Source: Isochrysis galbana
Taxonomy: Eukaryota > Haptophyta > Isochrysidales > Isochrysidaceae
Direction of reading: 5' to 3'
NCBI GenBank assembly: GCA_018136815.1
Contig: CM030940.1
Span: 18,701-82,700, forward strand
Length of the DNA stretch: 64,000 nucleotides
The stretch's first letter is position 1; the number at the start of each line of letters is the position of its first letter. This document shows positions 42,495 through 52,513 of this stretch, piece after piece. Made by a program: the position numbers and the translations under genes. The notes below the pieces were generated by a model. That model saw only the letters and a list, made by a program, of their open reading frames with translations. It did not search any database and was not told the DNA's origin.

Positions 42495-43553
42495 CGTTGG
42501 GGGGGGTGGGGGTGGGTGGGGTCGGGGGGGTGGGGTGGGAGGAGGCGAAAGCGGCCTGAGAACGACGAACGGCTGTCTTCTCTCCCTCCCTCTCTCTCTC
42601 TCTCCTTCCCTCTCTCCTTTTCCCCTCTCTTCTCCTGTATCTCAACCCTCTCTTTTGTTCTCTCCTCTCTTCTTCCATCCTCCTTCTTTCCTCTCCATTC
42701 TCTTCTAACATTACGCTCCACCGCGGCTCCCTCTGTCCTTTTCTCCCTTTCCACAAACACATCATTTCACACTTCATCAATACCATAGGAGCAGTGGGCA
42801 GCCGATGAACAATCTATTAAAAGACAAATAAGAGAGCGTAACCGTGTAACCGTCGTCTCTCGGCCGGATGATGGATGCCTCTTCTTCCGCGGGCCACTAG
42901 TAGCCCGGTCACTCACAAGGGGGGTGCGGAGTGCGGAGGTCACCATCTGTAATGGGCAAACGAAGGCCCAAATAAACATCTGAATCTGATAGGGCGGTCA
43001 AACAGGGCTTTTTAAGTACTAATATGGAGGGGGGGGGGTGACATTTTTTGACCATTCTCCAAAGCCCACAACAAAACTCCCAGGGGGCCAGCTGCCGTCA
43101 CGAAAATATTCGCCAGAAAATGATGCGATTCTCCTCCCCCCTCGCCCCTCCCTTGCACACGCTCTGGGCTCTGGGGCTCTACGCTCTACCAGTAAAGAAC
43201 AAAGAACCACGGCGCCCGCCGCGGGAGTGATGGCAGGGCAGTCAAACATTTTTATAAGTAAAAGGGGTGAAAAATGACCATCTCGGAATTGATGAAATTT
43301 GAGGATTTTTCACGGTAGGAAGTTCACAATACACCCAACTAGCACATATCCGGGGTCCATTGGTCCATTAGTTAGGACCCGGGAAGGTCGTTTGCCTTCA
43401 TTTGGTACCCCTCGTTTCCAAATACGCGATGCGTCGGTACAAAAAAATCTTATTGTATTTGAGCAAAGGCACCCACCTCACAGTGCTCAACCATGTCTAT
43501 AAATATAATGGCGGCTGATGATGTAGTTCTCAAGTCTCAAGCGATTGCATATG
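42495..43553. other. Promoter side of the EF-hand gene and short dispersed repeats
   Basis: 42500-42720 is G-rich then CT-rich, the usual tract near a start. 42991-43050 and 43233-43290 are related short repeats, each beginning AGGGCRGTCAAAC and ending with a TGACAT/TGACCAT segment. 43490-43510 contains TATAAATATAATGG. No gene is supported before 43554. Confidence 0.45.
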
Positions 43554-43568
43554 GATCATAAAGAAGAT

Positions 43569-44458
43569 TTAAATTAAATTAAAATTAAAATGTTATATCC
43601 TAGCCAACCCCACTAGCTAATTGGACACAACTTTTCAGCCCCGGACTCCCGCCATGCCTGGCGAGCCAGGTGTCCAAGTGGTACCGGGGGGGGGGGCATT
43701 GCCCCCTCCCCTCGATATTTGTCCTCCCCCCAGTGCAAGCACCGACCCTACGCACCCCAGCACACCCTCTCCTCGAGGCCACGCTGGGGGAAAACCCCTT
43801 TCGGGTAAAACAACGCAGGGGGGGGGGGCACTCGTGAGTTTAGGGGCCTAGAGCGCTAATCTCCCTCGCTAGTGCGAGTGGCCACGGCGAGCCGCGGCCC
43901 TTCCCTCCTGGCTCTGGCGGCTCTGGCGCCCCCGTCTTCTCTTACCCAAACGGCGCGAGAAGACACGTTACTGCCGGAGGGGAGAGCTGCCGCTCCCCCC
44001 TCCCCTCCCTCTTCCCTTTTCCTCCTCTCTTCCCTGCGGCGGGGGCCCATGGCGCGCGCCTGCGGCCCCTCGCTCAGGTCCCCAGATGGCCTGCAGGGCC
44101 TGGGAGCATAGCTCAGGGGGCAGGTGAGGCTGGGGCATGGCCCTGGCCCCTCCTGCCTCTCCCTCGCTGGCTCTCGAGCCCCTGCGGGTCGACTGGAGCT
44201 GGCTGGGGGGTCCTGAACAGGGGGGCCCAGGGGGAGGAGGGGCTGGTCAGAGGAATGGGCAGGCCCCGATGGGCCAGGGCGGGCGAGTCAGAGTCAGGCG
44301 GGCCTGTGGGGAGAGGTATGGGTCAGCAGGGCTGTGTGCTCCTGGCAAGCCATCAGGCGTGCCAGGAGAGTGGGTGGATCCTCCCCCATGGCAGGGGAGG
44401 AGTGGAGAGAGAGGGGGGCTCGTGCCCCCCCATGGGCGAACTAAGTATAAACTTAGTT
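43569..44458 (-). mobile_element. 890-bp non-LTR-type element with 15-bp target-site duplication
   Basis: GATCATAAAGAAGAT flanks it at 43554-43568 and 44459-44473; one base may belong to the element. On the minus strand it starts with the AACTAAGTTTATACTTAGTT palindrome and a CCCATGG. It ends with the dispersed 3' block shared with 3940-4123, plus an ATTTTAATTTTAATTTAATT tail. The body is GC-rich with no domain I recognise. The shared 5' end and the TSD indicate mobilisation by the same LINE machinery as the element at 26334. Confidence 0.85.
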
Positions 44459-44536
44459 GATCATAAAGAAGATGGACGATAACTTTAAAAATTCATCTTA
44501 CCTCTCTTTCCGCCATATGCCAATTCTAAATCTGCC

Positions 44537-44815
44537 ATGCAGGTTATGGCGGAAGCATTGGACAGCACCAGTCCGCCGCCGCCGGTTGGGGTCAACCCGT
44601 CTAACCCAAAGTTTTCGACGTACACTGTCGAATGTCAGTTCTTATTCAGTTTATTAGATTTCAAGCACAATACGGACATTAAAGACAACTTACACAGAAT
44701 TTGCGAGATTGATAAATCATTCACACTGGTTTCTATGAGACACACTCTCTTGAGCAATAAATTCACTGTGAAAACAATCATCAATATGAGTTACAAAACT
44801 ATTGTTATAGTTTGA
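44537..44815 (+). pseudogene. AT-rich reading frame interrupted by a retroelement
   Basis: A 92-residue frame begins MQVMAEALDSTSPPPPVG and includes YTVECQFLFSLLDFKHNTD and LVSMRHTLLSNKFTVK. It is much more AT-rich than the host genes around it. The last ~8 codons belong to the 5' end of the element that starts at 44792. At the far side of that element, after the second TSD copy (47284), the same frame resumes in phase and runs to a TAG near 47419. The element therefore appears to have landed inside this frame. I do not recognise the product. The composition suggests an acquired or recently arrived sequence. Confidence 0.55.
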
Positions 44816-44818
44816 ACT

Positions 44819-45772
44819 ATGGAGCGTGCCGCGACCGCTCCCGAGCCTCAGGCGACCCTCGCCACTGCGCCCCACCTGGGACGCCCCACGCCGCCCGAGG
44901 CGGCTCGTCAGAAAGCACTCTCAAAGCCCATCCAGCCCATCCAAACCACACCCGCGCGAGCGCGCGGGGTGGCGAGCACTGGCACCGAACAGGTTGCCAC
45001 CATGGCTCTGCGCATCATGCAGGGGGTCTTTGAGACCCCCTCCAACAGTGGGAAACCCTCCCACCCCAAGAGCACCTCATGTGGGAGGGCAGTTCAGCTG
45101 CCCTCCCCATGGTGGAAACCTCTACCATCAGTGCACCCAACATGGGAGGGCACTTCACAACCATCAATCTTCCACAGAGAGCACTCAATGCCTCTGTTTT
45201 CCAACATGTTGACACACTTCTCATCTTCACCCCACTCTTGTGGGCCACAAGTACCTACAACTCAGTGCCCTGCCTTGGGCCCTCTTTCAACACTTGACTC
45301 CCTCTCCCACTCCCCCTTCACACTACAACCAACCCAAACAACACGAACCCCCTCGCCTTGTGTTTCAAGCACCAAAAATTTCAACTCAAGACACATGTTG
45401 ATACACTTCTCGTCTTCGCCCCACTCTTGTGGGCCACAAGTACCTACAACTCAGTGCCCTGCCTTGGGCCCTCTTTCAACACTTCACTTCCTTTCCCACT
45501 CCCTCTTCCATCTACAACCAACCCAAGAAGCACAAACCCCCTCGTCCTCTGTTTCAAGCACCAAAAATTTCGACTCAAGACAAGAGGGAGGACATGTCTT
45601 GAGGCGGCGTCGCTGCCCATGCCTAGCGCAAGGGTATAGCGCCGCCGCTCAGACATCTCCTTCCCCACAGCTCCTCTTTGAGGAGTTGCTCCTCACCCTC
45701 CCATTAGGCCCCCTTGCCTGCGAGACCAATACAGGATCCTGGCGTGGGGGGCTGTCTGAGTGTGGAGGGTAG
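44819..45772 (+). CDS. Element ORF1-like low-complexity protein
   Basis: A 317-residue frame starts at the ATG right after the element 5' end (MERAATAPEPQ), as in the element at 26358 (MERADAPPL). It includes the GTEQVATMALR segment of the dispersed repeat and two near-identical ~63-residue blocks (HFSSSPHSCGPQVPTTQCPA) produced by the tandem duplication. The rest is Ser/Pro/Thr-rich. No domain is recognisable, and it may be open only by chance of composition. Confidence 0.35.
   Translation: MERAATAPEPQATLATAPHLGRPTPPEAARQKALSKPIQPIQTTPARARGVASTGTEQVATMALRIMQGVFETPSNSGKPSHPKSTSCGRAVQLPSPWWKPLPSVHPTWEGTSQPSIFHREHSMPLFSNMLTHFSSSPHSCGPQVPTTQCPALGPLSTLDSLSHSPFTLQPTQTTRTPSPCVSSTKNFNSRHMLIHFSSSPHSCGPQVPTTQCPALGPLSTLHFLSHSLFHLQPTQEAQTPSSSVSSTKNFDSRQEGGHVLRRRRCPCLAQGYSAAAQTSPSPQLLFEELLLTLPLGPLACETNTGSWRGGLSECGG
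45203..45581 (+). repeat. ~189-bp tandem duplication
   Basis: Copies 45203-45391 and 45392-45581 both begin ACATGTTGA and end TTCRACTCAAGAC. They are about 90 percent alike by eye and keep the surrounding frame open. Confidence 0.85.
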
Positions 45773-46230
45773 GCCCAGGCCAGGATATCCCGCATATCCA
45801 TTTGGATATTTGGGCAACTTTGCCGGAAATGGATATCTTTGGGATATGCCTGGGATATTTGGGCTGTGTTGAGGTGGCGACCCCCAAAAACAAAACTCTA
45901 TTGTCCGTTACTCCCGGGCTGCCGGGATGTGTTGAAGGCCCCCAGGGGGGGGGGGGGGGGGAGCGGGGGGAGGCACAGTTATTCATACTCGTATTGTACA
46001 TGCACCCGTTTCTCATAGTAACAACTCATTTCATTATCATAACGCCACACTGCATACGTGCGTACGCCTTGGGAAGAGAGACAAGGCCGCCCCCATGCCG
46101 CCGCCAAGTGGTGCGCCTTTCCCGCCCCCGTCCCAGCCTCCAGTTTGCCCGCTCCACGCCTGCATGCATTCACGCGCATTCACGCTTCTCAACCATGCTC
46201 ATGCTCTCCCTCCCACCACATCTTTCGCAG

Positions 46231-46435
46231 GCATCCGCCACAGGCGCAGCAGCCGCTCCCGCTCACGGCGCCACGTCGACAACGAGGAGACCGACAACTC
46301 GTGCGAGTGCTCGGAGAGGATGGAACAGGAGGTGGAGCCTGACACTGGGCCGGCGAACGAGGAGGAGAACGAAGAGGAGATGGGTCGCGTCACCGCGTCC
46401 TCTATCCTCAAGGTGGGCACGCGCGTCATGCACGA
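46231..46435 (+). other. Exon-like segment captured inside the element
   Basis: A TTTCGCAG acceptor-like site precedes a frame encoding IRHRRSSRSRSRRHVDN, an acidic stretch (ANEEENEEEMG) and SSILKVGTRVMHE, ending at a GTGAAA donor-like site. It has the coding character of a host exon but lies within a TSD-flanked element and has no detectable partner exon. Possibly transduced gene material; weak evidence. Confidence 0.3.
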
Positions 46436-47283
46436 GGTGAAAGGGTGTTTTCATTGATGCAGTGTATGTTTGGTGGAAATCGTGCGTCCTCTTTGGCGGA
46501 TCAAGTGGCGGCGTCAGTGTTATTGCGGTTCAATTGCAACCAGCGCAGGACGGAGGAGGAAGGTTCCGCGTGATTTGTAATTGGTTCGTATGTGGTGTGC
46601 CGAGGTGCCGAGGTGTATGAAGATGTCATCTAATGTGTTATCAATGATCTATCTATGTATCAATAAGCAAAATGAGATGAGTGCAACTGTGGGTGTCATT
46701 CATATTCTGTGCGACGAGTGAGGGCGTGCATGCTCTGCGCGAGTTATAGATAGCGAGCGAGTGCTTAGAGACAGCTATTAGCTGTTGCATGTCAGTGCCA
46801 CAGCTCACAGCCAGGAAAGAGAGCAGAGAGGAGGGGAGAGGGAGAGAGGGCAGAGAGAGGGAAGGGCTGGAGGAGAGTGGAGACAGGGTGGAGGCTGGGG
46901 GAGGGGGAGCCGGGCGTCGGGCGACGGGCGACGACGCGCCGACGCGACGACAGATTAAAGGTATAGTTATATGCTATTATAATAGTAGATTGTGGATATT
47001 TCTTGAGATATTTGGGGGTGTGGCTTGGATATATCCTGGATATTTTTGATGGATATTTGGGCAAAAAATTGTGGATATCCTGGCCTACCCCTAGTGGAGG
47101 GAGGGGCGCTCCGGCTAGCGCAGGTAGAAGGCTAGTGAAGAGCTGGGTGGCACAAGGGGGGAAGGGTGCTTGCGCTTGCCGCGGCAGGGAGTCCTGTCAT
47201 GAGTGAGCGCTAGTCCCATTCCTTTGCCGCTTCGCGATCCATAAAAATTTGCTAAAAATAAATAAAAAATCATCAATATGAGT

Positions 47284-48437
47284 CGTGATGATCTGCTTCG
47301 TGCAGCGAGTGACAGGCGACCTGGCTCCTTTGGGTCAAGATTACCCGAAAAGGAGGAAACCTGGAATCTAGACCTGACAAACAGGCTAGACGGAACGAAA
47401 CGAGAACTCGAATTCTAGGCCGCTAGGGACGAACCCTACCAACCTAGATGTACCTGAGCTTCACCGTGTGGCCGCACGGCGAAGGACCTGGAAATCTGGA
47501 AATCAGAGCCTGGAAATCGCATCATCTAAGATGAATGCGACACGGCGTCGCACGTCGTTCACAACGCATGCTGCAGACACAACACACGCAAGCATTCAGA
47601 CTGCACGTGCGCGCATTGCAGTGGACTGCCTGCGCGTCGCCGTGGCCAGCGCGCAGGCAGTCCATATGTATATGTGTCTAGCCATAACACTCCCTGATCG
47701 GGCGCGCAGATTGAGACAGCCTGCCGTAAAATTGCTGGCTCGTGCTGGTGCGCTGCGCCGTTGCCGCTGCAGCAGCTAGCCGCCAACACCAGCAGCCACC
47801 CGCCCGCCACTGTGGCGATCGGAACGTGAACGTGCCGACCCACAAACAAAGGCAACCAGGCCTGTCAGTCCCCCTTCCTTCCCACACCGCCTAGATGTTC
47901 GCCCATCTGCTCGTGAAAGGTGAAGCACCTTTCGCGGCGCGCGCATGCAGCGCCGCCCAGGTGACACGAATGGTGACCCAGCTCGCGCTGCGCGTCGAGC
48001 TGGGGAGCTGGGGGCTAGGGCCAAGATATGATGGGTGAGGGGTATGGAGACGCCGAGACGCCCTCCCATGCCGCTACAGCCGCCAACGAGGTGGTCTGAG
48101 AGGCATGGGAGGGGACGGCGCGGCGCGGCGACGGCGTGCAGCATCTCCGAAGGTGCTTCGCCTTTTAAGAAATAGGTGTTAGCCCAGAATCTTATTCAGA
48201 CCTTATTTTTGGCCTAGGACCTATGTATCGCATTGAAGTACGGTTGTTTTGTAGAGAGACTCCGTGTGTAAGTCGTCGCCTCCTCGCGGCGCGTGTGGAA
48301 GGGAGGAGACTGTTTCTCTCTTCCTCTTTTCTTCTCTTCTCGTCGGCGATCCGGAGAAGAGACCCCTACCGGTCCTTTCTTGTTCTTCTTAGTTTTATCC
48401 GTTTTTCTTCCATGGGAAGATCTGTTTATGTGTGTGT

Positions 48438-48440
<3 letters not shown>
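47284..48440. other. Intergenic with strong hairpin and inverted-repeat element
   Basis: It begins with the continuation of the broken AT-rich frame (to about 47419). It contains a 15-bp perfect hairpin (47622-47664), an inverted-repeat pair (47916-47934 / 48149-48166) bounding ~250 bp that could be a MITE-like element, and the dispersed motif TAGGTGTTAGCCC at 48174. No gene is supported. Confidence 0.45.
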
Positions 48441-48496
<56 letters not shown>

Positions 48497-48783
48497 GAGA
48501 GGTGGGCTGCGCGAGAGGGAACACCCTGGTCTCTCCCTCCCTCCCTCTTCTTCCTGGCCGTCTGGCTAGTCCCCCCCGCCACCCCACCCCACCCCACCCC
48601 ATGGCCTTTCTCTCTCTCTCTCTCTCTCCCCCCCCCCCTCTCCCCCCGCTGCCCCCTCGCCCTCTCTGACCCTCTCTGGGGCGGAGAGCGGTGGCGGCTC
48701 CGCCTTAGGGAGACTCTGGGGGAGAGGGGGTGGGGGGTGGGGGGGCAGGGGGAAGCGTGGCAGGCGAGAGGTTGGGTGTGTGT

Positions 48784-48814
<31 letters not shown>

Positions 48815-48830
48815 GGGGGGGGGGGGAGAA
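48440..48830. repeat. (GA)n, (CT)n, (TG)n and 29-G homopolymer cluster
   Basis: (GA)n at 48440-48494, a C/T-rich stretch at 48600-48660, (TG)n at 48777-48797 and 29 consecutive G at 48798-48826. It is upstream of the CFAP36-like gene. Homopolymers of this length are likely length-variable or mis-sized. Confidence 0.9.
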
Positions 48831-49288
48831 AGTGTCTAGGAAGAGAGGGCGGGGCAGGGGAGAGGGGGAAGGCTGGGGGAGGGGTAGGGAGGGGGAGAGA
48901 GAAGCTGAGGAATGAGGGAGAGGGGTGGCGGGAGGTGGTGGTGGGCAAAGAGGTACTGAAGTCAAGGAGAGGGGAGGCCTCGACAGCCAGCAAGGAGGGG
49001 CGTGGAGCGAAGGGAGGGAAAGCGGAAGAAGGGATAGATGTGTGTGTGCGCGCCTGTTGGGCGGGTGGGAAAGAGAGTCATGGGGGGAGGACGCTAAGTG
49101 AAGGGGAGGGGGGGGGGGCGAAAGCAAGGGTGGAAAACAAACAGCAAAGCGTCAAGAGGCGCGGAACAGCTGGCGAGCGCGCTGAGAATGGGCGCTCCGC
49201 CACCGGTCTCCACTGCCCGCTCCTCCACGGCACTCACTTTGCCTACCTCTCTCCCGCAGGTGCTTGGTGGCCGCCATAGCCGTGAGCG

Positions 49289-50650
49289 ATGTCCGCCAAC
49301 AATGACGAATGGCTTCTCGATTCGATTGCTGGCTTCCTGCGCAGCCCCGGCTGGGCGTTGCCCGTTATGTCCTTCATCGATGACAACTGCGTCGTCTTCG
49401 ACAGCGAGGAAGAGAACAAGTTCGCGTACACGGAAATCCATGAAGCCTTCAAGCAAATGGTCGAGATGCTCCTCGAAATGCACCTGGAGGGTATGGGTGT
49501 CACAGTCGACCACTTTGCCGCGGCCATTGCCAAGCTCGCTCAAACGGCGGCTGGCAAAGAGACGCTCGAGCAGATCCTGGCGGTCGACGACTTCTGCTCC
49601 TTCAAGCGCATGATGGCAAAGCGCAACCGCGAACTGGAGCTGGAAGCGCTCAAGGCGCTCGAGGAGCTCTCGCGCCAGAGCGCTGCCGCTGCAGACGCTG
49701 GCGCGACCGGCAACTCTTTTGCTAGTGAGGAGGAAGAGGAGGAAGCCATGATTCAGCGCGCGATTAAGGAGTCCATGGCCGAGGCCGGGCTCACTGTAAA
49801 GGCCGTCGACGTCGAAGCTAAGCAGCGCGAGAAGGAAGAGGCCGACCTGCGGACGGCCATCGCGCTCTCGCTCCAGATCGAAGAGCAGGCGCAGGCAGCC
49901 CGTGCAAACATGGCCGAGCTAGAGCCGGACCCCACGCCGACTGCTGCAGCAGAGGTGGCAAAGCCGGCGCCTGCCGAACTCGAAGCGCGCCTCTCGGCCG
50001 CAGGCAAGTTAATTGAACAAAGCTCCGGCCGCGCCGCCGCCATCCTGCCGTTGCCGAAGGTCAAGGAGTTGGCGGCTACGGGCACGGCAGAAAAGCCAGG
50101 GGCGCAGCAGGCGGCGGCAGTCACGCCACAGGCACAGAAGAAGGCTGCAAAGGAGGCCGAGGGCGGCTCTGACCTCTGCTCACTCGCCAGCCTGCCGGCG
50201 CTCCGCACTATCAACGCACCTTCCCTCCAGGTAGTGAAGGCCACCGAGGCGATCGCGCGTGCGGCGGAGGCTCGAGTGCGCGCGGAGGAGGAGAAAGAGC
50301 GTGAACGGCGCCTCCATGCGGCGTCCCCTGGCATGTCGGACGTCGCCAAGATTCAGGCACAAGAGATGGAGGCGCGCGCTGCCCACCTCCGCAAGCAGCG
50401 CGACCTTATTCTCGCCCAGCGGAAGCGCGAGCGTGAGATGGCCATGGCGGAGGCGCAGCCCGCATCCGCCGCGCAGGCGGCGGCGGATGCAGGGGTGACC
50501 TCCATCGATTCCCACCGCGCTAATCTGGCGCGCGCCCTGGCGATGGGCATGAAGTCGCAGCTAGCGGGTGGCAACACCTTTGGGCTCGAAGGGCGCCGTG
50601 CAGACCTTGAGGCCACCAAAGCTGCGCTAAAGGCTGAGTATGGCACGTGA
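49289..50650 (+). CDS. CFAP36: CFAP36-like ciliary protein (BART-like domain)
   Basis: 453 residues in one exon. Residues ~5-115 match the BART-like domain of CFAP36/CCDC104: EWLLDSIAGFLRSPGWALPV, SFIDDNCVVFDSEEENKFAY, TEIHEAFKQMVEMLLEMHL and VDHFAAAIAKL. In animals this domain binds ARL3-GTP at the cilium. A UIM-like helix follows (EEAMIQRAIKESMAEAG, residue ~152). Long Ala/Glu-rich coiled-coil segments fill the rest (KREREMAMAEAQ). The start at 49289 follows an acceptor-like CCGCAG at 49255-49260, so a 5' UTR intron is likely. The length is in the range of animal homologues. Its presence implies a flagellated stage in the life cycle. Confidence 0.85.
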   Translation: MSANNDEWLLDSIAGFLRSPGWALPVMSFIDDNCVVFDSEEENKFAYTEIHEAFKQMVEMLLEMHLEGMGVTVDHFAAAIAKLAQTAAGKETLEQILAVDDFCSFKRMMAKRNRELELEALKALEELSRQSAAAADAGATGNSFASEEEEEEAMIQRAIKESMAEAGLTVKAVDVEAKQREKEEADLRTAIALSLQIEEQAQAARANMAELEPDPTPTAAAEVAKPAPAELEARLSAAGKLIEQSSGRAAAILPLPKVKELAATGTAEKPGAQQAAAVTPQAQKKAAKEAEGGSDLCSLASLPALRTINAPSLQVVKATEAIARAAEARVRAEEEKERERRLHAASPGMSDVAKIQAQEMEARAAHLRKQRDLILAQRKREREMAMAEAQPASAAQAAADAGVTSIDSHRANLARALAMGMKSQLAGGNTFGLEGRRADLEATKAALKAEYGT

Positions 50651-52195
50651 GCATGGGATTAGGCGTTGAGCCGGCTCGGACGAGCAAGCGGACTCGAGCC
50701 ATCCGCGCGGTGGCTGTGCCCCCTTGCGACGGCCCACGCCGTGCCTTGTTCATGATGCTCGGAGGGCGTCAAGGCGAGTGCCCAGCGCGGGTGTAGCCGC
50801 TGTGTGCCCTAGTCCTTTCCGGGCTTGCCTTCGAGCCAGCGCTGGTAGAAATGTCTCTCCACAGGTCGAATGATGTTTTGGAAGCCATCGGTAGGACACG
50901 GTGTGGGGGCATCCTTGTGCCGTGCACGGGTGTAGAGCAGACCAAATGAAGAGCAAGATGTGAGGCGGCGCGCGATGAGTCCCAATTCCCCGGGACAAAT
51001 CTTAGCGATGCTTATGTCTGTGTGTGGCGGTGCTGCCGTTATCCTATATCCTATGTGCTGAGACTCGCAACTAAGTTTATACATAGTTCAGCATGGAGAG
51101 GCGCCTCATGCCCTCGCCCTCAGGCTCCAATTCCCCTCGGGGGGACTGTCGCCAGTCATCCGTCATCCTCATGCTCTGCAATTTGGTGTATGAGCAGGGA
51201 GGCACTGTGCACTGGCTAACCGAAGTCTACGGCAAGCGTCTTACCCCGTACGCCGCTTAGGAGGGGGTGTTACAGATGCTCGGTCAATGTTTATCTCCAT
51301 ATACATTATAATGCACCAGCACCCGGTGCTTTCGGTACACCCCTAGTGCATGTTACTAATGGCCGTCTTTACTTTGTTTCGCCCGGTCAGACCAAAAGCG
51401 TTCAATTATCCCCATCCCTGCTAACACCTTTCGTTGTCACCTGGCACCTGGAGGTTACTCGACTCAACTTGACACTTCACATGTTGAAACACACACGTGG
51501 TCTTACTTCATTCACTCGATTTTGGACAGGGTCGATATCTCGTGGAAATCACGATCCACGTCTTACACACAGCACCAAGTCTGCTGCCCTCCGGATCGTA
51601 GACTCTGCAAATCTGATGGGTGTATGTCCATACCAAAGAGCGCCGACCGCGTAAAAGAAGAAACCAAGTTTCGTCACACGTCTATAGGGAGGAGACGAGG
51701 AAGGGTGAGCGCAGTTCCCTGAAGTTGAGCAATTCCCTGAAGTTCCCTGAAGTTGAGCAGTTCCCTGTTGATTACTACGGGAGCCTTTTCCTTTTCCCTT
51801 TTTTATCGCTCGCGACTGAGGCGGTAGTACGTAGTACGCGCCTTCTTTGGAAATGACATCTACATCTACGACTACGACGAACAAGTCATCAAGCTTCAAC
51901 TCGCGACCATCACTTTCTCCCCTCGCACCGCTCCCTCGTCTCAGCTCAAGGCCGGGCTAAATGTACCATCACAGGGCGCGTGTAGGTAGCGCAGGGGGGG
52001 GGGTACCAAATGAAGGCAAACGACCCATAATACTTGTGCCGAGGCTCCATATACGCCCTTGACACGCCCTTGACTATTGTCCAAAATAACAACCGAATTT
52101 CACGTACTGTGTACTGTGCACGGCTGAAATTGGGCGGAGCCAACAAGAGGTACTCCTTTGAACATGGGCTTAGTACCGACGAATCCTTCATCTTC
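50651..52195. other. Intergenic with truncated mobile-element ends
   Basis: No gene. 51068 begins CAACTAAGTTTATACATAG followed by an ATGGAG start, a copy of the shared retroelement 5' end. At 51246-51265 the phrase CCGCTTAGGAGGGGGTGTTACAG resembles the polypurine tract/LTR junction at 23606-23627, suggesting a related LTR-element end. TTCCCTGAAGTTGAGCA is tandemly repeated near 51716-51765. A 100-N gap follows. Confidence 0.45.
51068..51110 (+). mobile_element. 5' terminus of the AACTAAG-family retroelement
   Basis: AACTAAGTTTATAC then a CATGGAGAGG start, in the same arrangement as at 26334. The body is short and no TSD was found, so this copy may be truncated or overwritten by the LTR-type sequence 180 bp downstream. 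Confidence 0.5.
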
Positions 52196-52295
52196 NNNNN
52201 NNNNNNNNNNNNNNNNNNNNNNNNNNNNNNNNNNNNNNNNNNNNNNNNNNNNNNNNNNNNNNNNNNNNNNNNNNNNNNNNNNNNNNNNNNNNNNN
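52196..52295. other. Assembly gap of 100 N
   Basis: Exactly 100 N, truncating the minus-strand thioredoxin-like gene just where its active-site codons are expected. Confidence 0.95.
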
Positions 52296-52437
52296 AGTAG
52301 AAGTCCACGATCACGGCAGGGTGCTCGGAGAGAAGCTTCTTGAACTGGCCCTCGCTGCTCACCTCCTCCACCACCACGCCTCCGCCCAGCGAGCTTAGAA
52401 GGAGGCAGAGCACAGAGGAGAGCCACCTCCGGCCCAT
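52296..52437 (-). CDS. Secretory thioredoxin-fold protein (PDI-like), truncated by gap
   Basis: The start at 52437 gives MGRRWLSSVLCLLLSSLGGG, a clear signal peptide, followed by VVVEEVSSEGQFKKLLSEHP and AVIVDFY, the first helix and beta-strand of a thioredoxin domain. The WCxxC active site would follow within ten residues but falls in the N run. An upstream in-frame ATG at 52473 would only add Ala/Pro. Sequence beyond the gap (below 52195) does not resume a thioredoxin fold in any obvious frame, so the remaining exons are in the gap or further left. It is probably an ER-lumen oxidoreductase, but plastid routing is possible. Product class is inferred from 45 residues only. Confidence 0.65.
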
Positions 52438-52513
52438 GGTGGAAGATGGGGGAGGAGCCATCGGCGCCGCCAAGGCGTGGGCTACTGGCTTTTCTTACGT
52501 AGAGAGGGGGCGA

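Larger units (their letters stand above)
44792..47267 (+). mobile_element. 2.5-kb non-LTR-type element with 16-bp target-site duplication
   Basis: AATCATCAATATGAGT occurs at 44776-44791 and 47268-47283. The 5' end (AACTATTGTTATAG then ATGGAGCG) is a diverged form of the AACTAAGTTTATAC...ATGGAGCG start at 26334. The 3' end is the GAGTGAGCGCTAGTCCC...CCATAAAAATTTG block also found at 26134-26190, followed by an A-rich tail. The interior is a mosaic: the repeat shared with 24312, a 189-bp tandem duplication, two GGATAT blocks and an exon-like segment at 46231. No reverse transcriptase is present. Confidence 0.82.

Noticed and set aside
47468-47779. A 103-codon Arg/Ala-rich plus-strand frame
   Set aside because: It runs through the perfect 15-bp hairpin at 47622-47664, has no domain and shows chance-level composition.
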